This document shows, piece by piece, positions 23,509-31,610 of a DNA stretch of 32,388 nucleotides; within the stretch, counting starts at the first letter, position 1; each line of letters starts with the position of its first letter. The stretch is from Gammaproteobacteria bacterium. Its GTDB lineage: Bacteria; Pseudomonadota; Gammaproteobacteria; Pseudomonadales; Azotimanducaceae. A program made the translations under genes and the position numbers. Where the stretch lies: the NCBI GenBank assembly GCA_016874135.1, contig VGVE01000034.1, positions 1 to 32,388 on the forward strand. The letters run 5' to 3'. Below the pieces are notes generated by a model. It worked only from the letters and a program-made list of their open reading frames with translations, had not been told where the DNA came from and did no database searches.

Positions 23509-23689
23509 GTGGATGTCGCAATCCTTTGAATTTACGAGGAGTTAATTAAGTATGCCTTCGCTCGACAGACACAACGTCTCTCTAACGTATCATTTGTTGT
23601 ACCACCGCGTCCCGGTGTAGGACATCCTCTTTGGCCCAAGTCCGCAGGAACGCTGTGCTGCCACGGACAGCCGGTTGTAGAACGGCGGT

Positions 23690-23719
23690 TTGACCCTTGA
23701 AAAAGACAGTGGCTATACT
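23690..23719 (+). promoter_or_regulatory. Sigma-70-like promoter of the TonB-dependent receptor gene
   Basis: TTGACC (23690-23695) and TATACT (23714-23719) are separated by 18 bases and match the -35 and -10 consensus closely. A ribosome site AGGAG (23747-23751) lies 6 bases before the ATG at 23758. No Fur-box-like sequence overlaps the promoter. Confidence 0.65.
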
Positions 23720-23757
23720 CCGGCCGCCTCAGGAGAGAGTTCAACTAGGAGTCTACT

Positions 23758-26214
23758 ATGTTCAAACGTCGTGCGACGTGGGCGGGGCTATCCGTATTAG
23801 CCGGCTTGCCGGCGGCAGCGGCCGTGTTCAGCACGGGTCTGGTGCTGTCCCCCACCGCCCAGGCTGCAGAAGATCAGAAAAACATCGGGATCGAAGAGAT
23901 TGTGGTTACCGCCCGGAAACGGGAAGAAGCTGCGCAGGATGTACCAGTTGCCATCACCGCGCTCTCAGAAGAACTGACCAATTCCACGATTCGCGACCTG
24001 CGTGATATCAACGGTTATGCGCCAAACGTCGACTTTGGGCAAAACGGCAGCCGCGGAGGCGGCGGCGCGGCGGTCAACATTCGCGGTATCAGCGCTACCC
24101 GCACCGATGACAACTCGTTCGATGCGCCGATCGGCGTCATGATCGACGGGATCTACCTCGGCACCCTCGCCGGGCAGGTCCTCGAAAACTTCGACCTCGA
24201 GCGGGTCGAGATCCTGCGGGGGCCGCAGGGTACGCTGTTCGGCAAGAACACCGTGGGCGGCGTGATTCACGTCCTTCGCTCGAGACCGACGGGCGAACTG
24301 GGCGTGCGCACCAAACTCTCTGCCGGTGATGACGGTCAGCTCGAACTGCGTGCCGTGGCCAACATGCCGATCCTGCAGGACACGCTGGCGCTGAAACTGT
24401 TCGGCACCCATCAGGAGGATGACGGCTTCATCAAGAACGTCACCATCGGCGGCAGAAGTAGCAAAAAGGATTACCAGAACTACGGCGCGACCTTCCTGTT
24501 CACGCCTATAGACGCGTTCGAGGCGACCTTTACCGTTGAACGGTTCAAGGACGAAGGCTCGCTCGATTCGTTCCATACCAACTACAACGTGGCACCGGGT
24601 GTCTTGCCGGTCCCGACCGATCCGAACGACACCAACTACAACGGCGGCTTTCTGAACTGCACGCTGTACCCGCAGACCTGCCGCACGAGTACGAAACGCC
24701 CCAGCGTTTCGGAAAACGACACCGAAAACGAAGCACTGCTGGATACCGACGCCTACACGCTCAACATGAGTTATGACATCAACGAGAGCATGACGCTGGT
24801 GTCGATCACCGGCTACCGCAAGCAGGAAGAATATCGGATCTTCGATTTCGACTCTTCCTCGGCGCCCTTCATCACCATCGAACGTTGGAATGACTACGAC
24901 CAGTTCAGTCAGGAACTGCGCCTCGATGCCTCCTTCGACAATCTTAACTTCACTGTCGGTGGACATTTGTGGAACAGCGAATTCACACAGGACTGGATCA
25001 CCGGTGGTCGATTCTGGGCAACGCTGTTCGGTGGGGTCGCCTACAACCCGGCACTCTGGAGCGCGTGCGTGGGTGGTGCCTTCACGGTCGCGTGCGATAG
25101 CGGCATTTCGCAGGTTCCGACCGGTGGCGATGTCAACCAGATCCTGTTTGAAACCCAGGAAACAGACTCCGTCGCGTTCTTCGGTCAGGCTGACTACACG
25201 TTCCTCGAGAAGTGGACCGCAACGGCCGGTATCCGCTATACCAAGGAAAAGAAGGACTTCCGGGCCGGTCAGGCCTACCTGACGAGCGATCCTCGTTCGC
25301 TGCTGCGCAACTTCCCCGCTTATGCCGACCTGAAGCGAACCTGGAAAGATGCGTCACTGAAGTTCGGACTCTCCTATCAGGTCACTGACGAAGCGATTGC
25401 CTATGTGTCGTACTCCGAAGGCTTCCACTCCGGTGGCTTCTTCGGTGTGAACCAAAACATCCGCGACTTCATCCGCGACCAGTACGATCCGGAATACGGC
25501 AAGTCCTGGGAACTTGGCTTCAAGAGCCAGTGGCTGGACAACCGACTGCGTATCAATGCGACGGCGTTCCTGAACAAGTTCACGGACAAGCAGGAAGCGT
25601 CGGTCGCCCTGGATCCGGACACCAAGACCGTCGCCACCCGGTTTGACAACGTCGCCGACGCTGAATACAAGGGACTCGAACTGGAGACGCAGTTCGTCTT
25701 CAACGAATACCTCAGCGTGTTTGCGAACTTCGGTTACCTCGATGCCAAGTACAAGAACTTCGAGACCGATATCAACAACAGCGACACGGCCACCAGCTCG
25801 GCGAGCAACTGCCCAGGATCATTCACGCCTTCAATCCCGGGCAACACGGTCGGCGGGACCTGTATTCAGGATGCGTCTTTCCTGATACCGCGGAATGCGC
25901 CGGAAACAACCATCGGTCTTGGCGGCACGATCACCATTCCGATGTCGAACGGTGATTTCGAGATCTTCGGCAAGTACACATTCATCGACGAAGTCGAAAC
26001 CAGCCTGCTGAATGCCTCGCAGGGCCGTCTGGATTCCCGCAAGGACGTGACCGCGTCCGTCGGGTACTACGCCGATAAGTGGTCGGTGGTTGCCTTTGGC
26101 CGCAACCTCACCAACGAGCGGTTCGAGATCTTCACCCCGATCGCGACCCTGTTTGCCGCGGGTACGGTCAACCGCCCGCGCTCCTTCGGCATCGAACTCT
26201 CCTACGACTTCTGA
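23758..26214 (+). CDS. TonB-dependent outer-membrane receptor
   Basis: 818 residues. A long signal peptide (MFKRRATWAGLSVLAGLPAA and on to about residue 36) is followed by IEEIVVTARKREEAAQDVPV, a TonB-box-like segment. The plug domain has VNIRGISATRTDDNSFDAPI, GVMIDGIYLGTLAG and VEILRGPQGTLFGKNTVGGV. The C-terminal barrel ends PRSFGIELSYDF with the terminal Phe required for assembly. It should import a ligand across the outer membrane with TonB/ExbBD energy. In this 'EEIVVTARKREE' subgroup the ligands are often non-siderophore, such as plant or steroid-type compounds, but nothing here fixes it. Divergent from a TetR regulator; followed by two hairpins. Confidence 0.95.
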   Translation: MFKRRATWAGLSVLAGLPAAAAVFSTGLVLSPTAQAAEDQKNIGIEEIVVTARKREEAAQDVPVAITALSEELTNSTIRDLRDINGYAPNVDFGQNGSRGGGGAAVNIRGISATRTDDNSFDAPIGVMIDGIYLGTLAGQVLENFDLERVEILRGPQGTLFGKNTVGGVIHVLRSRPTGELGVRTKLSAGDDGQLELRAVANMPILQDTLALKLFGTHQEDDGFIKNVTIGGRSSKKDYQNYGATFLFTPIDAFEATFTVERFKDEGSLDSFHTNYNVAPGVLPVPTDPNDTNYNGGFLNCTLYPQTCRTSTKRPSVSENDTENEALLDTDAYTLNMSYDINESMTLVSITGYRKQEEYRIFDFDSSSAPFITIERWNDYDQFSQELRLDASFDNLNFTVGGHLWNSEFTQDWITGGRFWATLFGGVAYNPALWSACVGGAFTVACDSGISQVPTGGDVNQILFETQETDSVAFFGQADYTFLEKWTATAGIRYTKEKKDFRAGQAYLTSDPRSLLRNFPAYADLKRTWKDASLKFGLSYQVTDEAIAYVSYSEGFHSGGFFGVNQNIRDFIRDQYDPEYGKSWELGFKSQWLDNRLRINATAFLNKFTDKQEASVALDPDTKTVATRFDNVADAEYKGLELETQFVFNEYLSVFANFGYLDAKYKNFETDINNSDTATSSASNCPGSFTPSIPGNTVGGTCIQDASFLIPRNAPETTIGLGGTITIPMSNGDFEIFGKYTFIDEVETSLLNASQGRLDSRKDVTASVGYYADKWSVVAFGRNLTNERFEIFTPIATLFAAGTVNRPRSFGIELSYDF

Positions 26215-26224
26215 TGCCCGCGCA

Positions 26225-26282
26225 GGAACCCGCGCCGCGCGGGTTCCGGATCTGCAAACGCCCGGCTTGTCCGGGCGTTTTT
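26225..26282 (+). terminator. Two hairpins, the second a rho-independent terminator
   Basis: GGAACCCGCG-CCG-CGCGGGTTCC (26225-26247) is followed by AAACGCCCGG-CTTGT-CCGGGCGTTT and more T's (26256-26282). The second is a textbook terminator for the receptor gene. Its minus-strand reading ends in only three T's, so termination of the opposing SnoaL-like gene would be weaker. Confidence 0.85.
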
Positions 26283-26310
26283 CATTGGGATTCCGTTGAA
26301 CCTGTGACCG

Positions 26311-26682
26311 TCACCCTTTCATCGCATTCATGAACGTCGCCATGTCGAAGTAGTCGCGCCACTCCACGATCTTTCCGTCCCGCATTTCGAAGACACCGCA
26401 ACACGGCAGATCGACGTTGCCACGGGTCGTCTTGGTACGATCCAGCCGTTCGGTGAACACCACATCATCAGCCGCTGAGATGTTGCGCAGATCCCAGACG
26501 GTCTCCGTCCAGGTGGACGCAAATCCCCGGATGAACTTCTCGATGTTTGCCCTGCCCTTCACCGGCTGGGCAGGAATGTTGAAGTATCAGCCGTCCTCGG
26601 CGAAGTAGCCGGCCAGTTCCGCGGCGTCGAGGCGCGACCAGGCAGCGATGAAGTCGCGGATGATGGTTTGATTACTTTCCAA
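26311..26682 (-). CDS. SnoaL/limonene-epoxide-hydrolase-like protein with in-frame UGA, candidate selenoprotein
   Basis: The frame gives 123 residues if the UGA at 26589-26587 (codon 32) is read through. Start is TTG at 26682 with AAGGA seven bases upstream. Sequence: LESNQTIIRDFIAAWSRLDA then AELAGYFAEDG, UGA, then YFNIPAQPVKGRANIEKFIR, TVWDLRNISAADDVVFTERL, and CCGVFEMRDGKIVEWRDYFD. This is a complete NTF2-like fold with the limonene-1,2-epoxide-hydrolase pattern (EDG-x-Y-x-N-I-P). As I recall, Cys or Val is usual at the UGA site. A perfect stem follows the UGA (separate entry). Alternatives are a nonsense mutation in a dead gene, or a shorter protein starting at a GTG at 26562. Confidence 0.6.
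26551..26574 (-). promoter_or_regulatory. SECIS-like hairpin after UGA of the SnoaL-like gene
   Basis: On the minus strand CCTGCCC, loop AGCCGGTGAA and GGGCAGG make a perfect 7-bp stem, extendable by one U-G pair. It begins 12 bases after the UGA, and the 10-base loop begins 19 bases after it with a G in its second position. The placement matches bacterial SECIS elements and the other candidate in this window. Function is inferred. Confidence 0.5.
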
Positions 26683-26795
26683 TGATTGGTCCTTCGGTAT
26701 TTGACGAGACGCACGCAGTGTACGGTGCGGCGGGCGGGCTGACGTTTACGTAACTTCGCCTGGACTTCCAGCACAACACCGAAAACGGTCCAAAC

Positions 26796-27475
26796 GTGGT
26801 CCTGTCACACTTCATTTATCTGCAACTCGCGCTCGCCCTCGTGGGCGTCGGCACGGTCTACTTTTTTAACGTCCGCAGGCTCCAGGGCCCGAGCCGGACC
26901 CTGGCCGAAGCGTTCAACACCGCCAGAGCGGACAATGAAAAAAACAATTCGGAGCAGAGCCGGATCACCTGGTTCAATGCCTGCGCCATAGCGCTGGAAC
27001 CCACCGACCTGGCTACACACGTGCGCAAGATCATTCTCGAGTGTGAATGCAAGGATCCGAAACGCCTGGGCATCCAGCTCAAACTTTTCTCGGTCATCTC
27101 CGGTTTAAAGACCAGTGGATTGAACTGCGCGCCAAACAACACGCTTCAGCGGTGGCACAGATCGGTGAGAATCCGTCATTCACCAAGTCAGCCATGGACG
27201 CCTTCATGGTCTATGCGCCGTTCGACAAGGTTTTTGATTTCGCGGGGCCGGAATGGCCGGAGCTGTCTGAAGGAACCGTCGACGAACTCGACGCCCTGCG
27301 CGCCGAGGTCACCGCGCTGCGCTCCGAACTTGACCTCGTAACCGCCGGAACCGACGAAGATCTGCGCAAGCTGCTCAAACAGTTCACCCAGGACAGCCGC
27401 GAGATGATGGGTCGCATCCAGCAACCCGAAGAAGAAAACGCCACCTTGAAGGCGGAACTCGAAAAAGCCGCCTGA
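26796..27475 (+). CDS. Membrane-anchored coiled-coil protein, encoded in two frames (-1 shift)
   Basis: Frame 0 from GTG at 26796 codes VLSHFIYLQLALALVGVGTV then YFFNVRRL (one membrane helix, residues about 5-24), AFNTARADNEKNNSEQSRIT and a conserved-looking soluble part up to KLFSVISG near 27104. The continuation is in the -1 frame: FKDQWIELRAKQHASAVAQI, FTKSAMDAFMVYAPFDKVFD then FAGPEWPEL, and a heptad-rich end (DELDALRAEVTALRSELDLV; PEEENATLKAELEKAA). The switch falls on T TTA AAG (27104-27110), a slippery heptamer. Either a programmed -1 frameshift or a one-base deletion explains it. No family is recognised; it may tether something to the inner membrane by its coiled coil. Confidence 0.6.
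27104..27110 (+). other. Slippery heptamer T TTA AAG at the frame switch
   Basis: In the upstream frame the codons are GGT TTA AAG, so the heptamer is in the correct X XXY YYZ register for a -1 slip. After slipping, the next codon is GAC and the frame reads DQWIELRAK. Downstream structure is weak: only CAGT/ACTG and CGCT/AGCG short stems were seen. Confidence 0.45.
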
Positions 27476-27555
27476 GAAGCCTCACCCGCGTGGCAACCAG
27501 GGGCACGCGCTGACGGCTGTCACGCAGTCCATCAACCCGCATGACGCTCGTGCCG

Positions 27556-28386
27556 TTATTGCCTCGGCAGTCGGATCAGCAGCGCCTGCTCATTTTCCGA
27601 ACTGCGGAAAGGATTGATGTCAATTCCGCCGCGGCGCTGGAAAAAGCCATGCACGGCCAGTGACAGCGGGCTGCAGTGTCTCATCAGGTCATGCCAGATG
27701 TTCTCGATAACCGCCTCGTGAAATGCGGCGTGTTGGCGGTAACTCACCAGGTACTGCAGCAGGTTGCGGCGGGCAATGGGATAGCCCCGGTAGGCGATCC
27801 AGACCGTGGCGTAGTCCGGTTGCCCGGTAACCGGACAGACGCTGCGAAACAGATGCGAGTGCACAGACTCATGCACCACCGTGTGGTCACCTTCCATCCG
27901 CAGCAGATCCGCATCCGGCTGATTTGCCGTGAATTCGCCTTCCAGATCGTCCAGGCATACGCCGGGCAGTCCGGGTGGTAACTGATCGAGATGCCGCAAG
28001 GGGATCAACTCCACCGACAGGGGTGAGCGCACGGCCACCCCCAGATCGCTGTCGAGTGTTTTCAGCACATCCGCCTCGCCATTGAAGCGCGTCTGCGCAA
28101 AGGAACCGAGGTAGAGCTTTAGACTCTTGCTCTCGACAATGCAGGGGGAATGACAGGGAATGCGCAACCGGAGGCGGGAAACCACAGGCTTGGCGGAACG
28201 GTCCAGCCAGGTGAATTCATAGGCGTTCCAGACGTCTTCACCGTGAAAAGCCGGCTCCGTACCGGTGCGTTCGCGTGTCGTCGCGCGGGGTAGCGAATGC
28301 AGCAGTGAAGGCGTGTAGGTATCGACGGACGGTGTCGATTTTCCCAGCGGGCTGTTCTTGAGATTCTCGGAGAATCCTCCGTTCAT
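27556..28386 (-). CDS. queF: NADPH-dependent 7-cyano-7-deazaguanine reductase, long form
   Basis: 276 residues from the ATG at 28386, preceded by GAGGTAACG. The N-terminal half has LPRATTRERTGTEPAFHGED and VWNAYEFTWLD. IPCHSPCIVESKSLKLYLGS is the QueF motif, S-K-S-L-K-L-Y, with the neighbouring cysteines. The second half has SHLFRSVCPVTGQPDYATVW with the catalytic Cys and Asp, and VHESVHSHLFRS. C-terminal NLLQYLVSYRQHAAFHEAVI and INPFRSSE complete the tandem tunnelling-fold seen in the ~282-residue E. coli type. The enzyme reduces preQ0 to preQ1 for queuosine in tRNA. No other queuosine gene is in the window. Confidence 0.95.
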   Translation of the reverse strand: MNGGFSENLKNSPLGKSTPSVDTYTPSLLHSLPRATTRERTGTEPAFHGEDVWNAYEFTWLDRSAKPVVSRLRLRIPCHSPCIVESKSLKLYLGSFAQTRFNGEADVLKTLDSDLGVAVRSPLSVELIPLRHLDQLPPGLPGVCLDDLEGEFTANQPDADLLRMEGDHTVVHESVHSHLFRSVCPVTGQPDYATVWIAYRGYPIARRNLLQYLVSYRQHAAFHEAVIENIWHDLMRHCSPLSLAVHGFFQRRGGIDINPFRSSENEQALLIRLPRQ

Positions 28387-28624
28387 CGTTACCTCGGGAT
28401 CAAGCCAACATGGCCAGGCCAGGGACGGCAGATGGTTTGATGCAACATGACGCTGGGCCAGCGCTTCCGGTGACCGCAATCAGCTCCGTACCCAGCGGCG
28501 GCACATCACCGACGGGCGGTTCTTGCACGCATTCTGCCAGCACCCGGCGGGCAAAGTGGTGGCAAGTTGGTGCCGAGGTGGTGATAAGGTAAGCCTGTGG
28601 CAACCGCCTGAGAACAGACTTGCC
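28387..28624. other. Divergent gap between queF and the esterase gene
   Basis: About 240 bases hold the two divergent promoters. The open frames across it are shadows. I see no strong -35/-10 pair, no long repeat and no preQ1-riboswitch-like element near queF. Confidence 0.3.
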
Positions 28625-30124
28625 GTGAATTCCCAGGAAAAAACACCCGCTGATCAGAGCATCGTCGAGACCACCACGGGCCCGATCATCGGCCGACAGC
28701 GCAATGGTGTGCATCTCTTCGCCGGTATTCCCTACGCCGCGCCACCCGTGGGCCCGCTGCGGTTTCGACCGCCCGCACCACACTCCGGCTGGTCCGAAGC
28801 GAGAGAAACGCGCCGTTTCGGCGCTGCCGCCCCGCAGCTGCAGGGCGGAGGCATGACGGATTCGGCACCGGTGCGTTGGAGTGAGGATTGCCTCACCCTC
28901 AACGTCCAGACTCCTGGATTGGATGGTCGTAAGCGCCCGGTTCTTTTCTGGATCCATGGTGGCGCCTATCGAACCGGCCAAGGAGCCATCCCTTGGTACA
29001 ACGGTGAGAGTTTTTGCCTGCGCGGCGACATCGTCGTGGTCAGCATCAATTACCGCCTGGGTGCGCTCGGCTTTACCGATCTCGCCGCGTTCGGTTCCGA
29101 ATTCATCTCTTCCGGCGTAAACGGTACGCTCGATCAAATTGCGGCGCTGGACTGGACACGGGCGAACATCGAGCGATTTGGCGGAGGTTCTGAGCGGATC
29201 ACGGTGGCCGGCGAATCCGCTGGCGGATTCAGCGTCACCACCTTGCTCGCCAATCCGCGCTGCCAGGATTCAATTCACGCGGCGATCCCGCAATCCGGTG
29301 CCGGACAGCACACGCTGCCGCCTCGGGCCGGCAGCATGGTGGCAGAGCATTTTCTGCGTGCGCTTGATGCCGACAGCCCATTCTCGGTTGAAGCGGCAAC
29401 CGTCGAGAACATACTCAAAGCCCAGGCCGAAGTGATCTCGGAGCTTGAGGGGCGCAGCGACTTTACCAACCCGTTAGGCGTGCCGGTATCGGCCTTCTAT
29501 CCTGTGCACGGCAATATCTTTATTCCCGAGTCACCGCTCGATGCAATCCGCAAAGGCATGGGCTCGAATGCGCGGATGCTGATCGGATCCAATCAGGACG
29601 AAACCACGCTGTGGGGCTATGGACGCGTGGATGAGAAAAAGCTTGATGCAGCCGTATCGGCACTGCATGCATCCCGCCCCCTTGCGGCGTGGCGCGAATC
29701 GACACCGGGAGCAACTCTCGAACAGTTGCTGATCTCCCTGACGACAGATCACATGTTTCGCATTCCTGCCATCCGCATTGCAGAAGCCCGTGCATCCCGG
29801 GCAGCGCCTACGTGGATGTACCTGTTTGCTTGGAAGTCCCGGGCGTTTGACGGCCGCCTCGGCGCGACACACGCGCTCGAGATTCCGTTTGCGTTCAACA
29901 ACCTTCGGCAACCCGGTGTGGCGGCGTTTCTCGGTGCAGGTGAAAGCCCGCAACACGTCGCCGATGTCATGCACGCCGCGTGGATCCGGTTCATCCAGGG
30001 ACAGGAGCCGGGCTGGGCGCCTTACACGGCCGCAGAGCGTGCCACCATGGTGTTCGACGATGCATCTCGAACGGAATTGGATCCCGGTCGAGTTACCCGA
30101 CTTGCCTGGGACGGCCTGCGCTGA
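28625..30124 (+). CDS. Type-B carboxylesterase/lipase family protein
   Basis: 499 residues, alpha/beta hydrolase fold. The start is taken as GTG at 28625 (VNSQEKTPADQSIVETTTGP); the ribosome site is weak and an upstream start to 28523 is open. HLFAGIPYAAPPVGPLRFRP is the family N-terminus and SEDCLTLNVQTP the carboxylesterase-B signature 2. HGGAYRTGQG is the oxyanion hole. VAGESAGGFSVTTLL places the nucleophile at about Ser198. GSNQDETTLWG carries an acidic residue of the triad and ATHALEIPFAFNN the catalytic His. There is no signal peptide, so it is probably cytoplasmic. Substrate is some ester; nearby dienoyl-CoA isomerase hints at lipid or terpenoid breakdown, by position only. Confidence 0.9.
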   Translation: MNSQEKTPADQSIVETTTGPIIGRQRNGVHLFAGIPYAAPPVGPLRFRPPAPHSGWSEARETRRFGAAAPQLQGGGMTDSAPVRWSEDCLTLNVQTPGLDGRKRPVLFWIHGGAYRTGQGAIPWYNGESFCLRGDIVVVSINYRLGALGFTDLAAFGSEFISSGVNGTLDQIAALDWTRANIERFGGGSERITVAGESAGGFSVTTLLANPRCQDSIHAAIPQSGAGQHTLPPRAGSMVAEHFLRALDADSPFSVEAATVENILKAQAEVISELEGRSDFTNPLGVPVSAFYPVHGNIFIPESPLDAIRKGMGSNARMLIGSNQDETTLWGYGRVDEKKLDAAVSALHASRPLAAWRESTPGATLEQLLISLTTDHMFRIPAIRIAEARASRAAPTWMYLFAWKSRAFDGRLGATHALEIPFAFNNLRQPGVAAFLGAGESPQHVADVMHAAWIRFIQGQEPGWAPYTAAERATMVFDDASRTELDPGRVTRLAWDGLR

Positions 30125-30183
30125 CGTGGATGAAACAAGACAACGCACGCAGCATTGCATATCCGCAAATCAAGGAAATCTTC

Positions 30184-31017
30184 ATGAACTATGAACGCCT
30201 CAGCGTCCGCACGGAAGATGACATCGGCCATATCGTTCTGAACGTCCCCGACGAATACAACCGCATGCCGCCAGCGTTCTGGCGCGAGCTGCCCGAAGCG
30301 GTATGTGAACTCGACAGCAGCGGGTCGGTTCGGGTGATTGTCCTCTCCTCCACCGGCAAACACTTCAGTGCCGGCCTCGATATTTCTTCATTCGGAACAA
30401 GTGCGGAGAGAGAGCGTCCTCTCGATACCGGACGGGCAGGTGAAGCTGCCGTGCGCAGGCTCGGTCTGATGCAGGCGACGATCACCGTGCTCGAAGAGGC
30501 ACGAATTCCTGTGATCGCCGCCATCCAGGGTGGTGCGGTAGGCGGTGGTGTCGATCTTGCCGCGGCCTGTGATCTTCGCTACTGCACGCGGGATGCTTTC
30601 TTCTGTATCCAGGAAATCAACATCGGGCTCGCAGCAGACGTCGGTACGCTGCAACGCCTGCCCTATCTCATTCCGGAAGGGCTCATGCGCGAACTCGCCT
30701 ATACCGGCCGACGCATGTTCGCCGACGAGGCACTCGCAGCAGGTCTGGTTACTCGAATTTTCGACGATCACGCCGGCATGCTCGCTGCGGTAAATGACAT
30801 CGCACGCAGCATTGCTGACAAGTCACCTCTCGCCATTCACACCACTAAACATCTGCTCAACTACGGTCGCAGCCACTCCATCGCCGAAACACTCAAGTAC
30901 CAAACCGTGTGGATGGGCGCAGTCAGCCAGGGTGGAGAGATGGCCCGCCACTTCAAGGCCAAGGCCGAGGGACGTGATGCCCGATTCGACGATCTGCCGC
31001 CTCTGACTGGTCTCTGA
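30184..31017 (+). CDS. Enoyl-CoA hydratase/isomerase family, delta(3,5)-delta(2,4)-dienoyl-CoA isomerase-like
   Basis: 277 residues; AAGGA lies before the ATG at 30184. Crotonase fold: GKHFSAGLDISSFG gives the CoA-binding oxyanion loop, and IPVIAAIQGGAVGGGVDLAA then ACDLRYCTRDAFFCIQEINI and GLAADVGTLQRLP the active site. Asp124, Glu144 and Asp152 have the same spacing as Asp176, Glu196 and Asp204 of rat ECH1, and the text around them (CD.RYC..DAFF...E...GLAADVGTLQRLP) is very close to ECH1. It should shift double bonds in dienoyl-CoA during beta-oxidation of unsaturated acids. The stop overlaps mobA (TGATG); the esterase ends 59 bases upstream, so the three may be co-transcribed. Confidence 0.9.
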   Translation: MNYERLSVRTEDDIGHIVLNVPDEYNRMPPAFWRELPEAVCELDSSGSVRVIVLSSTGKHFSAGLDISSFGTSAERERPLDTGRAGEAAVRRLGLMQATITVLEEARIPVIAAIQGGAVGGGVDLAAACDLRYCTRDAFFCIQEINIGLAADVGTLQRLPYLIPEGLMRELAYTGRRMFADEALAAGLVTRIFDDHAGMLAAVNDIARSIADKSPLAIHTTKHLLNYGRSHSIAETLKYQTVWMGAVSQGGEMARHFKAKAEGRDARFDDLPPLTGL

Positions 31018-31604
31018 TGACAAACCACTCATCGCCACAGAACCCAGCCGTTACTGGGGTTGTGCTCTGTGGTGGCGGCGGGACTCGCATGGGGGGTACT
31101 GATAAACCGCTGATCAGATTTCGCGGCGCACCGATGGTGGAACAGGTCGTGACGCGGCTCGCACCGCAGGTGGACCAGCTGGTGATCAGTGCCAATCGCA
31201 ACCTGAAAACCTACGCCGCGTTCGGGCAGGTATTCACTGACAGCCCCATGGAAAGCCGCAGCCCGCTAACTGGAGTGGTGCGGGCGTTTCAGGAGGTGGC
31301 CAGCGAGTGGCTGATGATCTGCCCGGGTGATGCTCCGTTGCTCGACACCGCGTTGGTTAAGCGGCTGCGCGACGCCGCGCCGCCGTCGGGCGCCGCTTTC
31401 TGTCATGACGGTTATCGCGCCCAGGTCTTGCACCTCTTGCTGCACCGATCGCTGGAGCCGATCCTGGCAGCGTATCTCGATGGTGGTCACCGCGGCGTCG
31501 AAGGCTGGCTCAATACCCTGGCGCGCAGCCGCGTGGTTATGGTCGATTGCCACGACATAGCTGCCAGCTTTCGCAACGTCAATACGACGGATGACCTTGA
31601 TTGA
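31017..31604 (+). CDS. mobA: Molybdenum cofactor guanylyltransferase (MobA-like)
   Basis: 195 residues, nucleotidyltransferase Rossmann fold. GVVLCGGGGTRMGGTDKPLI is the G-G-x(3)-R-M-G-x-D-K-P motif that binds the nucleotide. ICPGDAPLLDTALVKRL carries the metal-binding Asp of P-x-D-x-P-L-L. The end, ASFRNVNTTDDL, is the F-x-N-x-N-T-x-x-D-L motif of MobA. It joins GMP to molybdopterin for DMSO-reductase-family enzymes; a MocA-like CMP-transferring role is less likely from the motifs. The Mo-hydroxylase in this window would normally need CMP or plain cofactor, so MobA probably serves other enzymes. Its start overlaps the isomerase stop; only 6 bases separate it from the convergent bfr stop. Confidence 0.85.
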   Translation: MTNHSSPQNPAVTGVVLCGGGGTRMGGTDKPLIRFRGAPMVEQVVTRLAPQVDQLVISANRNLKTYAAFGQVFTDSPMESRSPLTGVVRAFQEVASEWLMICPGDAPLLDTALVKRLRDAAPPSGAAFCHDGYRAQVLHLLLHRSLEPILAAYLDGGHRGVEGWLNTLARSRVVMVDCHDIAASFRNVNTTDDLD

Positions 31605-31610
31605 ACTGGC

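Noticed and set aside
23965..24966. Minus-strand 333-codon frame opposite the TonB receptor
   Set aside because: Antisense shadow of a well-supported receptor gene.
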